Assembly (NCBI GenBank): GCA_046347945.1 | Contig: JAXMFB010000006.1 | Span: forward strand, 62,001 to 126,000 | Length of the DNA: 64,000 nt | Origin: Zeimonas sp046347945 | GTDB taxonomy: Bacteria; Pseudomonadota; Gammaproteobacteria; Burkholderiales; Burkholderiaceae_E | Reading direction: 5' to 3' | In this document: piece after piece, positions 53,927 through 63,272 of the stretch | How positions within the stretch are numbered: position 1 is the first letter of the stretch | How the letters are laid out: the number at the start of each line of letters is the position of its first letter | Made by a program: the position numbers and the translations under genes | Notes under the pieces: model-generated | Seen by the model: the letters and a program-made list of their open reading frames with translations, nothing else | Database searches by the model: none | What the model was told of the DNA's origin: nothing

Positions 53927-54618
53927 CGTCGCTCCAGCAGCCGCTGCATCAGTTCGAGATCCTCGGCGGTGGTCACCTTGAAGTTCTCCCGCCCGCCTTC
54001 GACCAGCCACGGCGCGTGGCCGGCGCGCTCGATCGCCGCGGCCTCGTCGGTGACCGCCGGATGAGCCTCGAGCGCCTCGACCAGCGGCCCGAGCCTGAAC
54101 ATCTGCGGCGTCTGCGCGAGCCACAGTCGGTCGCGCTCCAGCGTGGCGGTCACCGACCGGCCGTCCTCGCCGGCTCGCTTGACGGTGTCGCTCACCGGCA
54201 CCGCGAGGAGCCCGCCGACCGGCGATTGCGCAAGGCCGGCGCGCAGGCGCTCGAGATCGGCCGGACGAAGCCCCGGTCGCGCCGCATCGTGCACCAGCAC
54301 CCAGTGCCCGGCGCCCGCTCCCGAGCCGGCGAGCGCACGCAGGCCGGCCAGCACCGTATCGCGCCGAGTCGCCCCGCCCGCGGCCAGCACCTCGACGCGA
54401 GGCAGCCCGGCGAGCAGTGGCGCTGCGCGGCGATCGTCGGACGCGACCACGACGACGACGCGCTCGATCCACGGCGCGGCGAGCAGCGCATCGACGCTCC
54501 AGCGAAGCATCGGCGAGCCGGCCAGCGCGAGGTACTGCTTCGGCTGCGCCGCGCCGAGCCGGCTCCCGACGCCTGCGGCGGGGATCACGGCGAAGTATCG
54601 GTCGGCGGGATCGGACAC
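53923..54618 (-). CDS. ispD: 2-C-methyl-D-erythritol 4-phosphate cytidylyltransferase
   Basis: The 231-residue IspD uses CTP to activate methylerythritol phosphate. The nucleotide-binding start FAVIPAAGVGSRLGAAQPKQ and the LVHDAARPGLRPADLE motif are complete, and GHAPWLVEGGRENFKVTTAE ends the fold. The GTG at 54618 gives the family length; the larger open frame reaching to 58 kb runs antisense to mfd and is not real. The divergent gap to mfd is only 84 bp and contains overlapping TAGAAT/TACAAT boxes on opposite strands near 54658-54667. Confidence 0.94.
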   Translation of the reverse strand: MSDPADRYFAVIPAAGVGSRLGAAQPKQYLALAGSPMLRWSVDALLAAPWIERVVVVVASDDRRAAPLLAGLPRVEVLAAGGATRRDTVLAGLRALAGSGAGAGHWVLVHDAARPGLRPADLERLRAGLAQSPVGGLLAVPVSDTVKRAGEDGRSVTATLERDRLWLAQTPQMFRLGPLVEALEAHPAVTDEAAAIERAGHAPWLVEGGRENFKVTTAEDLELMQRLLERR

Positions 54619-54702
54619 GGTCGGAAGGGTCTGCCGTCGTCGAGCGCGGCGAAAAGCTAGAATTGTAGTCTTGCCTGCGCCGCCCATTCCCCGCCCATTC
54701 CC

Positions 54703-57700
54703 TTGAGCACCCACGTCCTGTCGTCCGCCGGGGCCACCGGCGCCCTGGCCGACCCTGCGCGCGACGACGCCGCTCGCGCCACGGCCGCGCTCGAGACGCT
54801 GCTCGCCGCGCATCCCGCGCCCGCAGCGGGTCAGGTGCGCACGCTGCCGCCCTGCCGCGGCTCGGGCGATTCGCTGCTTCTCGCCGGCCTCGCGCAGCGC
54901 GAGGCCGCCGTGGGCCGCGTGCTGGCGATCGTCACCGCCGGCGCCCCCGACGCGCAGCGCCTGTCCGACGAGATCCGCTGGTTCGCGCCGCGGCTGCGCG
55001 TGCTGCTGCTGCCCGACTGGGAGACCCTGCCCTACGATGCCTTCTCGCCGCACCAGGACCTCGTCTCCGAGCGGCTGTCGACGCTCTACGCGCTGCAGCG
55101 CGGCGACTGCGACGTGCTGCTGGTGCCGGCAAGCACCGCGCTGTACCGGCTCGCGCCGCCGGCATTTCTCGCGTCGCACACGTTCTTCTTCCACAAGGGG
55201 CAGCGGATCGACGAGGCGGCGCTGCGCAGCCAGTTCACGCTGGCCGGCTACGGGCACGTCTCGCAGGTGGTCCATCCCGGCGAATACTGCGTGCGCGGTG
55301 GCCTGATCGACCTGTACCCGATGGGCTCGGCGCTGCCCTACCGGCTCGACCTGTTCGGCGACGAGGTCGAGTCCATCCGTACCTTCGATCCGGACACCCA
55401 GCGCAGCCTCTACGCCATCGAGCGGGTGCGCCTGCTGCCGGGACGCGAATTCCCGATGGACGAGGCCGCGCGGACGGCCTTCCGCACCCGCTGGCGCGAA
55501 CGCTTCGAAGGCGATCCCTCGCGAAGCACCGTCTATCGTGACGTGGGCAACGGCATCGCGCCAGCGGGCATCGAATACTGGCTGCCGCTGTTCCACGAGG
55601 GCACGGCGACGCTGTTCGACTACCTGCCCGCCACGACCCTGGTCGTCTCGCACGGCGACGTCGAAGACGCGTCGCGCCGCTTCGCCGACGAGGCGGGTCA
55701 GCGCTTCCGCTTCCTGTCGCACGACCCCGAGCGACCGTTGCTGCGTCCGGACGAGCTGTTCATCGACGGGGGCCGGTTCTTCGTCGAGGCACGCCGCTTC
55801 GGGCGCTGGGCCATCGCGCGCGCCGAGCCTCAGGCCCCCGCGCCCGACGCCACGACGACCGCATTCGCCGCCGCATTCGCCGCCGCGTTGCCCGACGTGG
55901 CCGTGGATCGCCGCGCGCAGAACCCGGTCGAGCGGCTCGCCGCGTTCTTCGAGACCTCGCCGCTGCGCAAGCTGATCGTCGCCGAGTCGCCTGGGCGCCG
56001 CGAGACGCTGGCGCAACTGCTGGCGGACCATGGCCTGGCGCTGCCGGCGCTCGACGATTGGGCCGCCTTCGCCGGCGCCGAGGCGGCGGCGGCGCTGGTG
56101 GTCGGCCCGCTGCACGAGGGCTTCGCGCTGCCCGGGATCGGCATCGCCGTGCTCACCGAGTCGGAGCTGTTCAGCGGCACCGCGCGGCGTACGCGCCGCG
56201 GCGTGCGCGCGTCGCAGACCGACATCGACTCGATCATCCGCGACCTCTCCGAACTGAAGGTCGGCGACCCGGTGGTGCACGCGCAGCACGGCATCGGCCG
56301 CTACGAGGGGCTCGCGACCATGGACCTCGGCGACGGGCCGACCGAGTTCCTGCACCTCAGCTACGCCAACCAGGCCACGCTGTACGTGCCGGTGTCGCAA
56401 CTGCACGTGATCGGGCGCTACAGCGGCGCCAACCCCGAAGACGCGCCGCTGCACCAGCTCGGCTCGGACCAGTGGGAGAAGGCGCGCACCCGCGCGGCGC
56501 GCCGCGCGCGCGACGCGGCCGCCGAACTGCTCAACCTCTACGCACGGCGCGCCGCGCGTACGGGTCACGCGTTCCGCTTCGCTGCGCACGACTACGAAGC
56601 CTTCGCCGACGGCTTCGCGTTCGAGGAAACGCCCGACCAGCTGGCGGCGATCCACGCCGTCGTGCAGGACATGGTCTCGGGCAAGCCGATGGACCGGCTG
56701 GTGTGCGGCGACGTCGGGTTCGGCAAGACCGAGGTCGCGTTGCGCGCCGCGTACGTGGCCGTGGCCGACGGCAAGCAGGTGGCGATCCTCACGCCGACGA
56801 CGCTGCTGGCCGAGCAGCACTTCCAGACCTTCTCCGACCGTTTCGCCGAGCTGCCGGTGAAGCTGGTCGAGCTGTCGCGCTTCCGTTCGCCGAAGGAGAC
56901 CCGCGCGGCGATCGCCGACATCGTCGCCGGGCGCGTCGACGTCGTCATCGGCACGCACAAGCTGCTGTCGTCCGACGTGAAGTTCCCGCGGCTCGGGCTG
57001 GTCATCATCGACGAGGAGCACCGCTTCGGCGTGCGCCAGAAGGAGGCACTGAAGGCGCTGCGCGCCGAGGTCGACGTGCTGACCCTGACCGCCACGCCCA
57101 TTCCGCGCACGCTCGCGATGAGCCTCGAGGGCATCCGCGACTTCTCGGTGATCGCCACCGCACCGCAGAAGCGGCTGGCCATCAAGACTTTCGTTCGCCG
57201 CGAGTCCGACAGCGCGATCCGCGAGGCGCTGCTGCGCGAGTTGAAGCGCGGCGGCCAGGCCTACTTCCTGCACAACGAAGTCGAGACGATCGCGAATCGG
57301 CGCACCCGGCTCGCGGAACTCGTGCCCGAGGCCCGCATCGCGGTCGCGCACGGCCAGATGCCCGAGCGCGAGCTCGAGCGCGTGATGCGCGACTTCCATC
57401 AGCAGCGCTTCAACGTGCTGCTGTGCACGACGATCATCGAGACCGGCATCGACGTGCCGACCGCGAACACGATCGTGATCCACCGCGCCGACCGCTTCGG
57501 GCTGGCGCAGCTGCACCAGCTGCGCGGCCGGGTCGGACGCTCGCACCACCAGGCCTACGCGTACCTGCTGATCCCCGACGAGGCCGCGATCACGCGCGAC
57601 GCGGGCAAGCGGCTCGAGGCGATCCAGGCGATGGAGGAACTCGGCTCGGGGTTCTACCTCGCGATGCACGACCTCGAGATCCGCGGCGCTGGCGAGGTGC

Positions 57701-58272
57701 TCGGCGAATCGCAGTCCGGCGACATGCAGGAGGTGGGCTTCGCGCTGTACACCGACATGCTCGACGAGGCAGTCCGCTCGCTGAAGGCCGGACGCGAGCC
57801 CGACCTGTCGGCACCGCTGGCCGCCACCACCGAGATCAAGCTGCACGTTCCTGCACTGCTGCCGACCGACTACTGCCCCGACGTCCACGAGCGGCTGACA
57901 CTGTACAAACGCATGGCCAACTGCGCGACCGCGGACGCGCTGGACGCCCTGCGCGAAGAACTGGTCGACCGCTTCGGCAAGCTGCCCGAGGCGGCGCGCG
58001 CGCTGGTCGAGACGCACCGGCTGCGCATCGATTCGCAGCCGCTTGGCATCGCCCGGATCGATGCGGCGTCCGAGGCGATCGTCGTGCAGTTCGTCCCGAG
58101 CCCGCCGATCGACCCGGCGGCGATCATCCGCTTCATCCAGAGCCGGCGCGACGTCAAGCTCGCAGGCCCCGACCGGCTGCGCTTCACGCTGTCCACGCCG
58201 GACCTCGCCGCGCGTCTGCAGCGCATCCGCGAGATCCTCTCGGGCCTGGTCGACAAGGCACCGAAGCGATGA
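54703..58272 (+). CDS. mfd: Transcription-repair coupling factor Mfd, TTG start
   Basis: An Mfd of about 1189 residues that removes stalled RNA polymerase at lesions and recruits UvrA. It has a UvrB-like N-terminal module (LPDWETLPYDAFSPHQDLVS and GEYCVRGGLIDLYPMGS), a RNA-polymerase-interacting domain (VGDPVVHAQHGIGRYEG), and the RecG-like translocase with Walker A GDVGFGKT at about 669-676 and DEEH in LVIIDEEHRFGVRQ near 769. The C-terminal TRCF domain is intact. TTG 54703 gives a somewhat longer N-terminus than in E. coli; no ribosome binding site is visible, so the start is uncertain. Its stop overlaps the serB start. Confidence 0.96.
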   Translation: MSTHVLSSAGATGALADPARDDAARATAALETLLAAHPAPAAGQVRTLPPCRGSGDSLLLAGLAQREAAVGRVLAIVTAGAPDAQRLSDEIRWFAPRLRVLLLPDWETLPYDAFSPHQDLVSERLSTLYALQRGDCDVLLVPASTALYRLAPPAFLASHTFFFHKGQRIDEAALRSQFTLAGYGHVSQVVHPGEYCVRGGLIDLYPMGSALPYRLDLFGDEVESIRTFDPDTQRSLYAIERVRLLPGREFPMDEAARTAFRTRWRERFEGDPSRSTVYRDVGNGIAPAGIEYWLPLFHEGTATLFDYLPATTLVVSHGDVEDASRRFADEAGQRFRFLSHDPERPLLRPDELFIDGGRFFVEARRFGRWAIARAEPQAPAPDATTTAFAAAFAAALPDVAVDRRAQNPVERLAAFFETSPLRKLIVAESPGRRETLAQLLADHGLALPALDDWAAFAGAEAAAALVVGPLHEGFALPGIGIAVLTESELFSGTARRTRRGVRASQTDIDSIIRDLSELKVGDPVVHAQHGIGRYEGLATMDLGDGPTEFLHLSYANQATLYVPVSQLHVIGRYSGANPEDAPLHQLGSDQWEKARTRAARRARDAAAELLNLYARRAARTGHAFRFAAHDYEAFADGFAFEETPDQLAAIHAVVQDMVSGKPMDRLVCGDVGFGKTEVALRAAYVAVADGKQVAILTPTTLLAEQHFQTFSDRFAELPVKLVELSRFRSPKETRAAIADIVAGRVDVVIGTHKLLSSDVKFPRLGLVIIDEEHRFGVRQKEALKALRAEVDVLTLTATPIPRTLAMSLEGIRDFSVIATAPQKRLAIKTFVRRESDSAIREALLRELKRGGQAYFLHNEVETIANRRTRLAELVPEARIAVAHGQMPERELERVMRDFHQQRFNVLLCTTIIETGIDVPTANTIVIHRADRFGLAQLHQLRGRVGRSHHQAYAYLLIPDEAAITRDAGKRLEAIQAMEELGSGFYLAMHDLEIRGAGEVLGESQSGDMQEVGFALYTDMLDEAVRSLKAGREPDLSAPLAATTEIKLHVPALLPTDYCPDVHERLTLYKRMANCATADALDALREELVDRFGKLPEAARALVETHRLRIDSQPLGIARIDAASEAIVVQFVPSPPIDPAAIIRFIQSRRDVKLAGPDRLRFTLSTPDLAARLQRIREILSGLVDKAPKR

Positions 58273-59126
58273 GCCGCCTCGTCGTCCAGCACCCCCGACT
58301 CTGCGACGCCGCAGTGGCCGCATTCCGCGCCGCGCTCGGCCGCGCGCCCACGCTGCACCTGCCGCAGCTCGCCACCTGGGAGCCGGTCACGATCGACGGC
58401 GACCGCGTCGGCGAGATCGCAGACAGCCTCGGCGTGGATGCCGAGATCGTGCCGCTGTCGGCGCGGCTGTCCGACTACCGGTTGATCGCGTTCGACATGG
58501 ACTCGACGCTGATCACCATCGAGTGCATCGACGAGATCGCCGAGTTCGCCGGCAAGAAGGCCGAGGTCGCGGCCATCACCGAGGCGGCGATGCGTGGCGA
58601 GATTGCCGACTACAACGAGAGCCTGCGGCGGCGGGTCGCGCTGCTCGCCGGCCTTCCCGAATCCACGCTGCAGCGCGTCTACGACGAGCGGGTGCGCCTG
58701 TCCCCCGGCGCCGAGGCGCTGATCGTCGCGGCGCGCGCCGCCGGCCTGAAGATCCTGCTGGTCTCGGGCGGTTTCACGTTCTTCACCGAGCGCCTGGCGG
58801 CCCGGCTGCACCTGGACTTCACGCGCTCGAACACGCTGGAGATCGCCGAGGGTCGGCTGACCGGGCACGTGCTCGGCGAGATCGTCAACGCCGACGTGAA
58901 ACGCCGCGTGGTCGAGGAGACCTGCGCGTCGGTCGGTTGCACGCCCGCGCAGGCGATCGTCGTCGGCGACGGCGCCAACGATCTCAAGATGATGTCGATC
59001 GCCGGCGTCTCGGTCGCCTACCGCGCCAAGCCGATCGTTCACTCGGAGACCACGCACGCGATCAACCACTGCGGGCTCGACGCGATCCTGAACTGGTTCG
59101 TCGACCAGTTGCCCGCGGCGCCATGA
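58269..59126 (+). CDS. serB: Phosphoserine phosphatase
   Basis: The 285-residue HAD phosphatase makes L-serine in the last step of its synthesis. The nucleophile is Asp76, with Asp78, in IAFDMDSTLIT; the second motif LLVSGGFTFFTERLA and the C-terminal VVGDGANDLKMMSIAGVSVA are complete. The N-terminal ACT-like part is shorter than in E. coli. It is translationally coupled to mfd in front (ATGA) and to the MFS transporter behind (ATGA). This chain makes a three-gene operon of unrelated roles. Confidence 0.95.
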   Translation: MSRLVVQHPRLCDAAVAAFRAALGRAPTLHLPQLATWEPVTIDGDRVGEIADSLGVDAEIVPLSARLSDYRLIAFDMDSTLITIECIDEIAEFAGKKAEVAAITEAAMRGEIADYNESLRRRVALLAGLPESTLQRVYDERVRLSPGAEALIVAARAAGLKILLVSGGFTFFTERLAARLHLDFTRSNTLEIAEGRLTGHVLGEIVNADVKRRVVEETCASVGCTPAQAIVVGDGANDLKMMSIAGVSVAYRAKPIVHSETTHAINHCGLDAILNWFVDQLPAAP

Positions 59127-60298
59127 GCGGCCGCACCGGCGGCCTCGCAGCCGCGGGCGCCGGCGCCTGCGCACTCGCGCTGGCGATGGGCATCGGCCGC
59201 TTCGCGTATACGCCGATGCTGCCGGCGATGCTCGAGGAGTCGAGCCTCGGGCTGTCGGCGGCCGGACTGGTCGCCTCGGCGAACTTCCTCGGCTACCTGA
59301 TCGGCGCGCTGTTCGCGACGCGGGCCTTCTTCGCGCGTCGGCGGACCGGCTGGCTGCGCACCGGGCTGACGCTGAGCGCGCTCACCACCGCCGCGATGGC
59401 GCTCGACATCGGTGCCTCCGGCTGGGCCTGGGTGCGCCTGGCCTCGGGCGTCGCGAGCGCGTTCGTGCTGGTGTTCACCTCCGCAATCGTCTTCGAGATC
59501 GCCGCCCGCGAGGGTCGACCGATGCTGGGCAGCCTGCTCTACGCGGGCGTCGGCGTCGGGATCGCGGCCTCGGCGCTGCTGGTGTTCGCGGGCCGCGAAG
59601 CCGGCTGGGGCGCGGCGCGGCTGTGGTGGGCCCTGGCCGGCCTGATGACGCTGCTGGCACTCGCGCCGTGGCGCGTCCTCGCCCGTCCGCCAGGCGCCGC
59701 GCCGCCGCCGCACGCCGACGCCGCGCGCGGCGTCGCCGACCGCCGCGCGCTCGCCCGGCTGGTCTGGTCGTACGGATGCCTGGGCTTCGGGTACGTGATC
59801 ACCGCCACGTTCATCGTCGTGATGGTGCGCCGCATGTCGGACGCCCGCGCGCTGGAGTTCTGGACCTGGGCGGTGTTCGGGCTCGCGGGCGCGCCGTCGA
59901 ACTGGGCGTGGGCGAAAGTGGCGGCGCGCACCGGACCCTATGCAGCAATCGTTGCGGCCTTCGTGCTCGAGGCAGCGGGCGTTGCGCTGGCTGCCGCAGG
60001 ACACGGCGCCGCGGCGCTGCTCGTCGGCGCGGCCCTGCTCGGCGGCACGTTCATGGCGATCACCGCGCTCGGCCTGGCCACGGCGCGCCAGCTCGCGCCC
60101 GATCGGCCCGACCAGACGATCGCGCGAATGACCGTCGCGTTCAGCGTCGGGCAGATCGCGGGGCCTGCCGTGGGAGGCTGGCTCGCGGAACGCAGCGGGT
60201 CGTTCGCGGCGCCTTCGTGGCTGGCGGCCGCGGTGCTGCTGGTGGGCGCCGCCCTCGCCGCTGCGGCCGGCCGGGACGGACGACCGGGCCTGCGCTGA
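59123..60298 (+). CDS. MFS transporter, YbfB/YjiJ family
   Basis: A 391-residue membrane protein with about twelve hydrophobic segments. The signature ALAMGIGRFAYTPMLPAML at the N-terminus is characteristic of the YbfB/YjiJ group, and the C-terminal half has QTIARMTVAFSVGQIAGPAV. No substrate is known for the family. It lies downstream of serB with an ATGA overlap, so it is made from the mfd mRNA. No other context points to its cargo. Confidence 0.88.
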   Translation: MSGRTGGLAAAGAGACALALAMGIGRFAYTPMLPAMLEESSLGLSAAGLVASANFLGYLIGALFATRAFFARRRTGWLRTGLTLSALTTAAMALDIGASGWAWVRLASGVASAFVLVFTSAIVFEIAAREGRPMLGSLLYAGVGVGIAASALLVFAGREAGWGAARLWWALAGLMTLLALAPWRVLARPPGAAPPPHADAARGVADRRALARLVWSYGCLGFGYVITATFIVVMVRRMSDARALEFWTWAVFGLAGAPSNWAWAKVAARTGPYAAIVAAFVLEAAGVALAAAGHGAAALLVGAALLGGTFMAITALGLATARQLAPDRPDQTIARMTVAFSVGQIAGPAVGGWLAERSGSFAAPSWLAAAVLLVGAALAAAAGRDGRPGLR

Positions 60299-60326
60299 AG
60301 CGCGCGACCCGGCGCCGACGCGCGCC

Positions 60327-61724
60327 TCAGGCCGGCACCGCAAACAGGTCGTGCTCGTCCGCCTCGACGATTCGCACGGCGAGCTCGCTGCCCGCGGGCA
60401 GCGCGCGCGCCTGCGCCTCGTCATCGAGCGCGACGTAGACCAGCCCGTCGATCTCCGGCGCTTCCCCTGCCGAGCGCGTCGCGGCGCGCCAGGCGCCGGC
60501 TTCCGGGTCGTGCTCGATCGCGTCGACCATCACCGTGCAGGTCGTGCCGACGCGCCGCTGCAGGCGCCGCGCGCTGATCGCCGACTGGACTTCCATGAAG
60601 CGGGCGCGCCGGCCCTCGCGCACCTCGTCGGGCAACTGGCCCGGCAGCGCGTTGGCGGCCGCGCCGTCCACCGGCGAGTACGCGAAGCAGCCGACGCGGT
60701 CGAGTTCGGCATCGCGCAGGAACGCGAGCAGGTGCTCGAACTCGGCCTCGGTCTCGCCGGGAAAGCCGGCGATGAAGGTGCTCCGGATCGTCAGGTCCGG
60801 ACACACTGCCCGCCAGGCGCGGATGCGCTCGATGTTCTTCTCGCCCGAGGCGGGCCGCTTCATCAGCTTCAGGATCCGCGGATGCGAATGCTGGAACGGC
60901 ACGTCGAGGTAGGGCAGCACCCTGCCCTCGGCCATCAGCGGCAGCACCTCGTCGACGTGAGGGTACGGGTACACGTAGTGCAGCCGCACGCGCGCACCGA
61001 GCTGCGCGAGTTCGCGCACCAGCTCGGTCATCCGCGTGCGCACCGGGCGCCCGTCGACGAAGCCGGTGCGGTATCGGACGTCGACGCCGTAGGCGCTGGT
61101 GTCCTGCGAGATCACCAGCAGCTCGCGGACGCCCGCCTTCACCAGCGCCTCGGCCTCGCGCAGCACCTCGCCGATCGGGCGGCTCGCCAGGTCGCCGCGC
61201 ATCGACGGGATGATGCAGAACGTGCAGCGATGGTTGCAGCCTTCGGAAATCTTCAGGTACGCGTAGTGCCGTGGCGTGAGCTTCACGCCGCCCGCCGGCA
61301 CCAGGTCGGCGAACGGGTCGTGCGGCTTCGGCAGGTGCGCGTGAATGTGCCCCATGACTTCGTCGGTCGCGTGCGGACCGGTCACCGCGAGCACCCTGGG
61401 GTGCACCTGCCCGACCAGCGTGCCGCCGCCGCTGCCGCGGCGGGCGCCGAGGCAGCCGGTGACGATGACCTTGCCGTTCTCGGCGAGCGCCTCGCCGATC
61501 GCGTCGAGCGACTCCTGCACCGCCTCGTCGATGAAGCCGCAGGTGTTCACCACGACCAGGTCCGAGCCGTCGTAGTCGCCGACGATGTCGTACCCCTCGG
61601 CGCGCAACTGGGTCAGGATGCGCTCCGAATCGACCATCGCCTTCGGGCACCCGAGCGAGACGAACCCGACCTTCGGCGGTGACTTGCGGCTGCGCCGGCG
61701 GGCTGGTTTTTCGGCGAGGCTCAT
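60327..61724 (-). CDS. rimO: Ribosomal protein uS12 methylthiotransferase RimO
   Basis: A 465-residue radical-SAM enzyme that adds a methylthio group to an aspartate of ribosomal protein S12. The N-terminal UPF0004 domain starts KVGFVSLGCPKAMVDSERIL and holds the auxiliary cluster cysteines. The radical-SAM cluster is in CNHRCTFCIIPSMRG, and the C-terminal TRAM domain ends with VRIVEADEHDLFAV. The start MSLAEKPARRR at 61724 is taken; the frame open to 62033 crosses the phaR terminator. It is a single-gene unit. Confidence 0.95.
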   Translation of the reverse strand: MSLAEKPARRRSRKSPPKVGFVSLGCPKAMVDSERILTQLRAEGYDIVGDYDGSDLVVVNTCGFIDEAVQESLDAIGEALAENGKVIVTGCLGARRGSGGGTLVGQVHPRVLAVTGPHATDEVMGHIHAHLPKPHDPFADLVPAGGVKLTPRHYAYLKISEGCNHRCTFCIIPSMRGDLASRPIGEVLREAEALVKAGVRELLVISQDTSAYGVDVRYRTGFVDGRPVRTRMTELVRELAQLGARVRLHYVYPYPHVDEVLPLMAEGRVLPYLDVPFQHSHPRILKLMKRPASGEKNIERIRAWRAVCPDLTIRSTFIAGFPGETEAEFEHLLAFLRDAELDRVGCFAYSPVDGAAANALPGQLPDEVREGRRARFMEVQSAISARRLQRRVGTTCTVMVDAIEHDPEAGAWRAATRSAGEAPEIDGLVYVALDDEAQARALPAGSELAVRIVEADEHDLFAVPA

Positions 61725-61764
61725 CGGTTGCTCGAGTGCTTCGGTGGGCGGGCGTGACCCGGGG

Positions 61765-61791
61765 AAAAAAAACGCCGCGGCGAGGCGGCGT
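61765..61791 (-). terminator. Rho-independent terminator of phaR
   Basis: On the minus strand the stem ACGCCGC / GCGGCGT (61791-61785 with 61778-61772), with a 6-base loop, runs into eight T residues (61772-61765). It lies 50 bp after the phaR stop and before rimO. Confidence 0.92.
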
Positions 61792-61840
61792 GGGCATTCG
61801 TCGGACGGATTGTACCGTCCGGGCACGGGCGGTGCCGTCG

Positions 61841-62413
61841 CTACTTCTTGTCGGGCGCCGCCTGCCCGGCTCCCTGGGCAGGCGCTCCGGGGAACGGGAA
61901 GCTCTGGAACATGTTGCGGGTCTGCGCCTGCATCTGCTCCTGCATCTGCACGAACAGGTTCTTGCTCTGCTCGATGTAGTTGCCCATCATCGTCTGGATC
62001 ATCGGCGCCTGCACCGACATGAACTGCGCCCACATCTCCGGGTTCGGCATGCCCTTGGCGTCGTAGAACCCCTTCGACTGCTCCTGCATCTTGTTCTGGA
62101 TCTCGACGAAGGCCTGCATCGTCTTCTCGAGGTACGCGCCCATCATCCCCTGCATCGCGTGTCCGTAGAAGCGGATGATCTGCGCCAGCATCCCGGACGA
62201 GAACAGCGGCGCGCCACCGGCCTCCTCCTCGAGGATGATCTGCAGCAGGATGCTGCGGGTCAGGTCTTCGTTGCTCTTGGCGTCGACGACCTTGAAGTCC
62301 TCGTTCTCGAGCACCAACTGCTTGACGTCGGCGAGCGTGATGTAGGCGCTCGTCTGCGTGTCGTACAGGCGGCGGTTGGGGTACTTCTTGATCAGCCGGG
62401 TGGCGTTCGCCAT
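61841..62413 (-). CDS. phaR: Polyhydroxyalkanoate synthesis regulator PhaR
   Basis: A 190-residue PHA-granule-sensing repressor. The N-terminal DNA-binding domain begins RLIKKYPNRRLYDTQTSAYI, diagnostic for PhaR, and the rest is a Gln/Met-rich helical region (FVQMQEQMQAQTRNMFQSF) thought to bind PHB. It represses phasin and its own gene until PHB is present. A GGAG site precedes ATG 62413. It lies 13 bp after phbB and ends at a strong terminator, so phaC-phbB-phaR are probably one operon. Confidence 0.95.
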   Translation of the reverse strand: MANATRLIKKYPNRRLYDTQTSAYITLADVKQLVLENEDFKVVDAKSNEDLTRSILLQIILEEEAGGAPLFSSGMLAQIIRFYGHAMQGMMGAYLEKTMQAFVEIQNKMQEQSKGFYDAKGMPNPEMWAQFMSVQAPMIQTMMGNYIEQSKNLFVQMQEQMQAQTRNMFQSFPFPGAPAQGAGQAAPDKK

Positions 62414-62426
62414 CGCGTCGTCTCCA

Positions 62427-63164
62427 TCAGCCCATGTGCAGGCCGCCGTTGCACGAGAAGTCGGCACCGGTCGTGAAGCCCGCGTCGTCGGTCGTCAGCC
62501 AGCCGACGATCGACGCGATCTCCTCGGCCTTGCCGAGGCGCCTGACCGGAATCGTCTGGATGATCTTCTCGCGAACGTCCTCGCGCACCGCCATCACCAT
62601 GTCGGTGGCGATGTACCCCGGCGACACCGTGTTCACCGTCACGCCCTTGCTGGCGACTTCCTGCGCCAGCGCCATCGTGAAGCCGTGCATGCCCGCCTTG
62701 GCGGCCGAGTAGTTGGTCTGGCCGAACTGTCCCTTCTCGCCGTTGACCGACGAAATGTTGACGATCCGGCCCCAGTTGCGGTCGAGCATGCCGTCGATGA
62801 CCTGCTTGGTCACGTTGAACAGCGAGTTCAGGTTGGTATCGATGACCGAACGCCAGTCGTCGAGCGACATCTTGCGGAACACGCCGTCGCGCGTGATGCC
62901 GGCGTTGTTCACCAGGACGTCGACCGGTCCGATCTCGGCCTTCACCTTTTCGAAGGCCGCACGCGTCGACTCCCAGTCGGCGACGTTGCCCACCGATGCG
63001 TGGAACGTGTAGCCGGCCGCCTTCTGCTCGGCCAGCCACTTGGCGTGATCGCGGGTCGGCCCGCAGCCCGCGACCACGGTGTAGCCCATGTCGTGGAAAC
63101 GGCGGCAGATCGCGGTGCCGATCCCGCCCATGCCGCCCGTCACGTAGGCGATCTTCTTGCTCAT
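62427..63164 (-). CDS. phbB: Acetoacetyl-CoA reductase
   Basis: The 245-residue SDR reduces acetoacetyl-CoA to (R)-3-hydroxybutyryl-CoA for PHB. It has TGGMGGIGTAICRRF at the N-terminus, VNNAGITRDGVFRKMS in the middle, and the catalytic Tyr-x3-Lys in SSVNGEKGQFGQTNYSAAKA. Start 63164 (SKKIAYVTGG) follows GAGGAAG; the longer frame to 63227 was rejected. It is 108 bp downstream of phaC. The thiolase gene phaA, usually between them, is missing. Confidence 0.95.
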   Translation of the reverse strand: MSKKIAYVTGGMGGIGTAICRRFHDMGYTVVAGCGPTRDHAKWLAEQKAAGYTFHASVGNVADWESTRAAFEKVKAEIGPVDVLVNNAGITRDGVFRKMSLDDWRSVIDTNLNSLFNVTKQVIDGMLDRNWGRIVNISSVNGEKGQFGQTNYSAAKAGMHGFTMALAQEVASKGVTVNTVSPGYIATDMVMAVREDVREKIIQTIPVRRLGKAEEIASIVGWLTTDDAGFTTGADFSCNGGLHMG

Positions 63165-63272
63165 CGGTGTCTTCCTCTCGTTTGTAGGGAATGTCTCGGG
63201 ACGGGCGCGTGGCGGCCGACCCGGCATGCGTGCGACTGCGACTGACTTCCGCTGCTGCTGGCTCGCACCTCC

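Noticed and set aside
53923..58323. A 1466-codon minus-strand frame through mfd
   Set aside because: Only the end (53923-54618) encodes a recognisable protein, IspD; the rest is antisense to Mfd, whose domains are complete.
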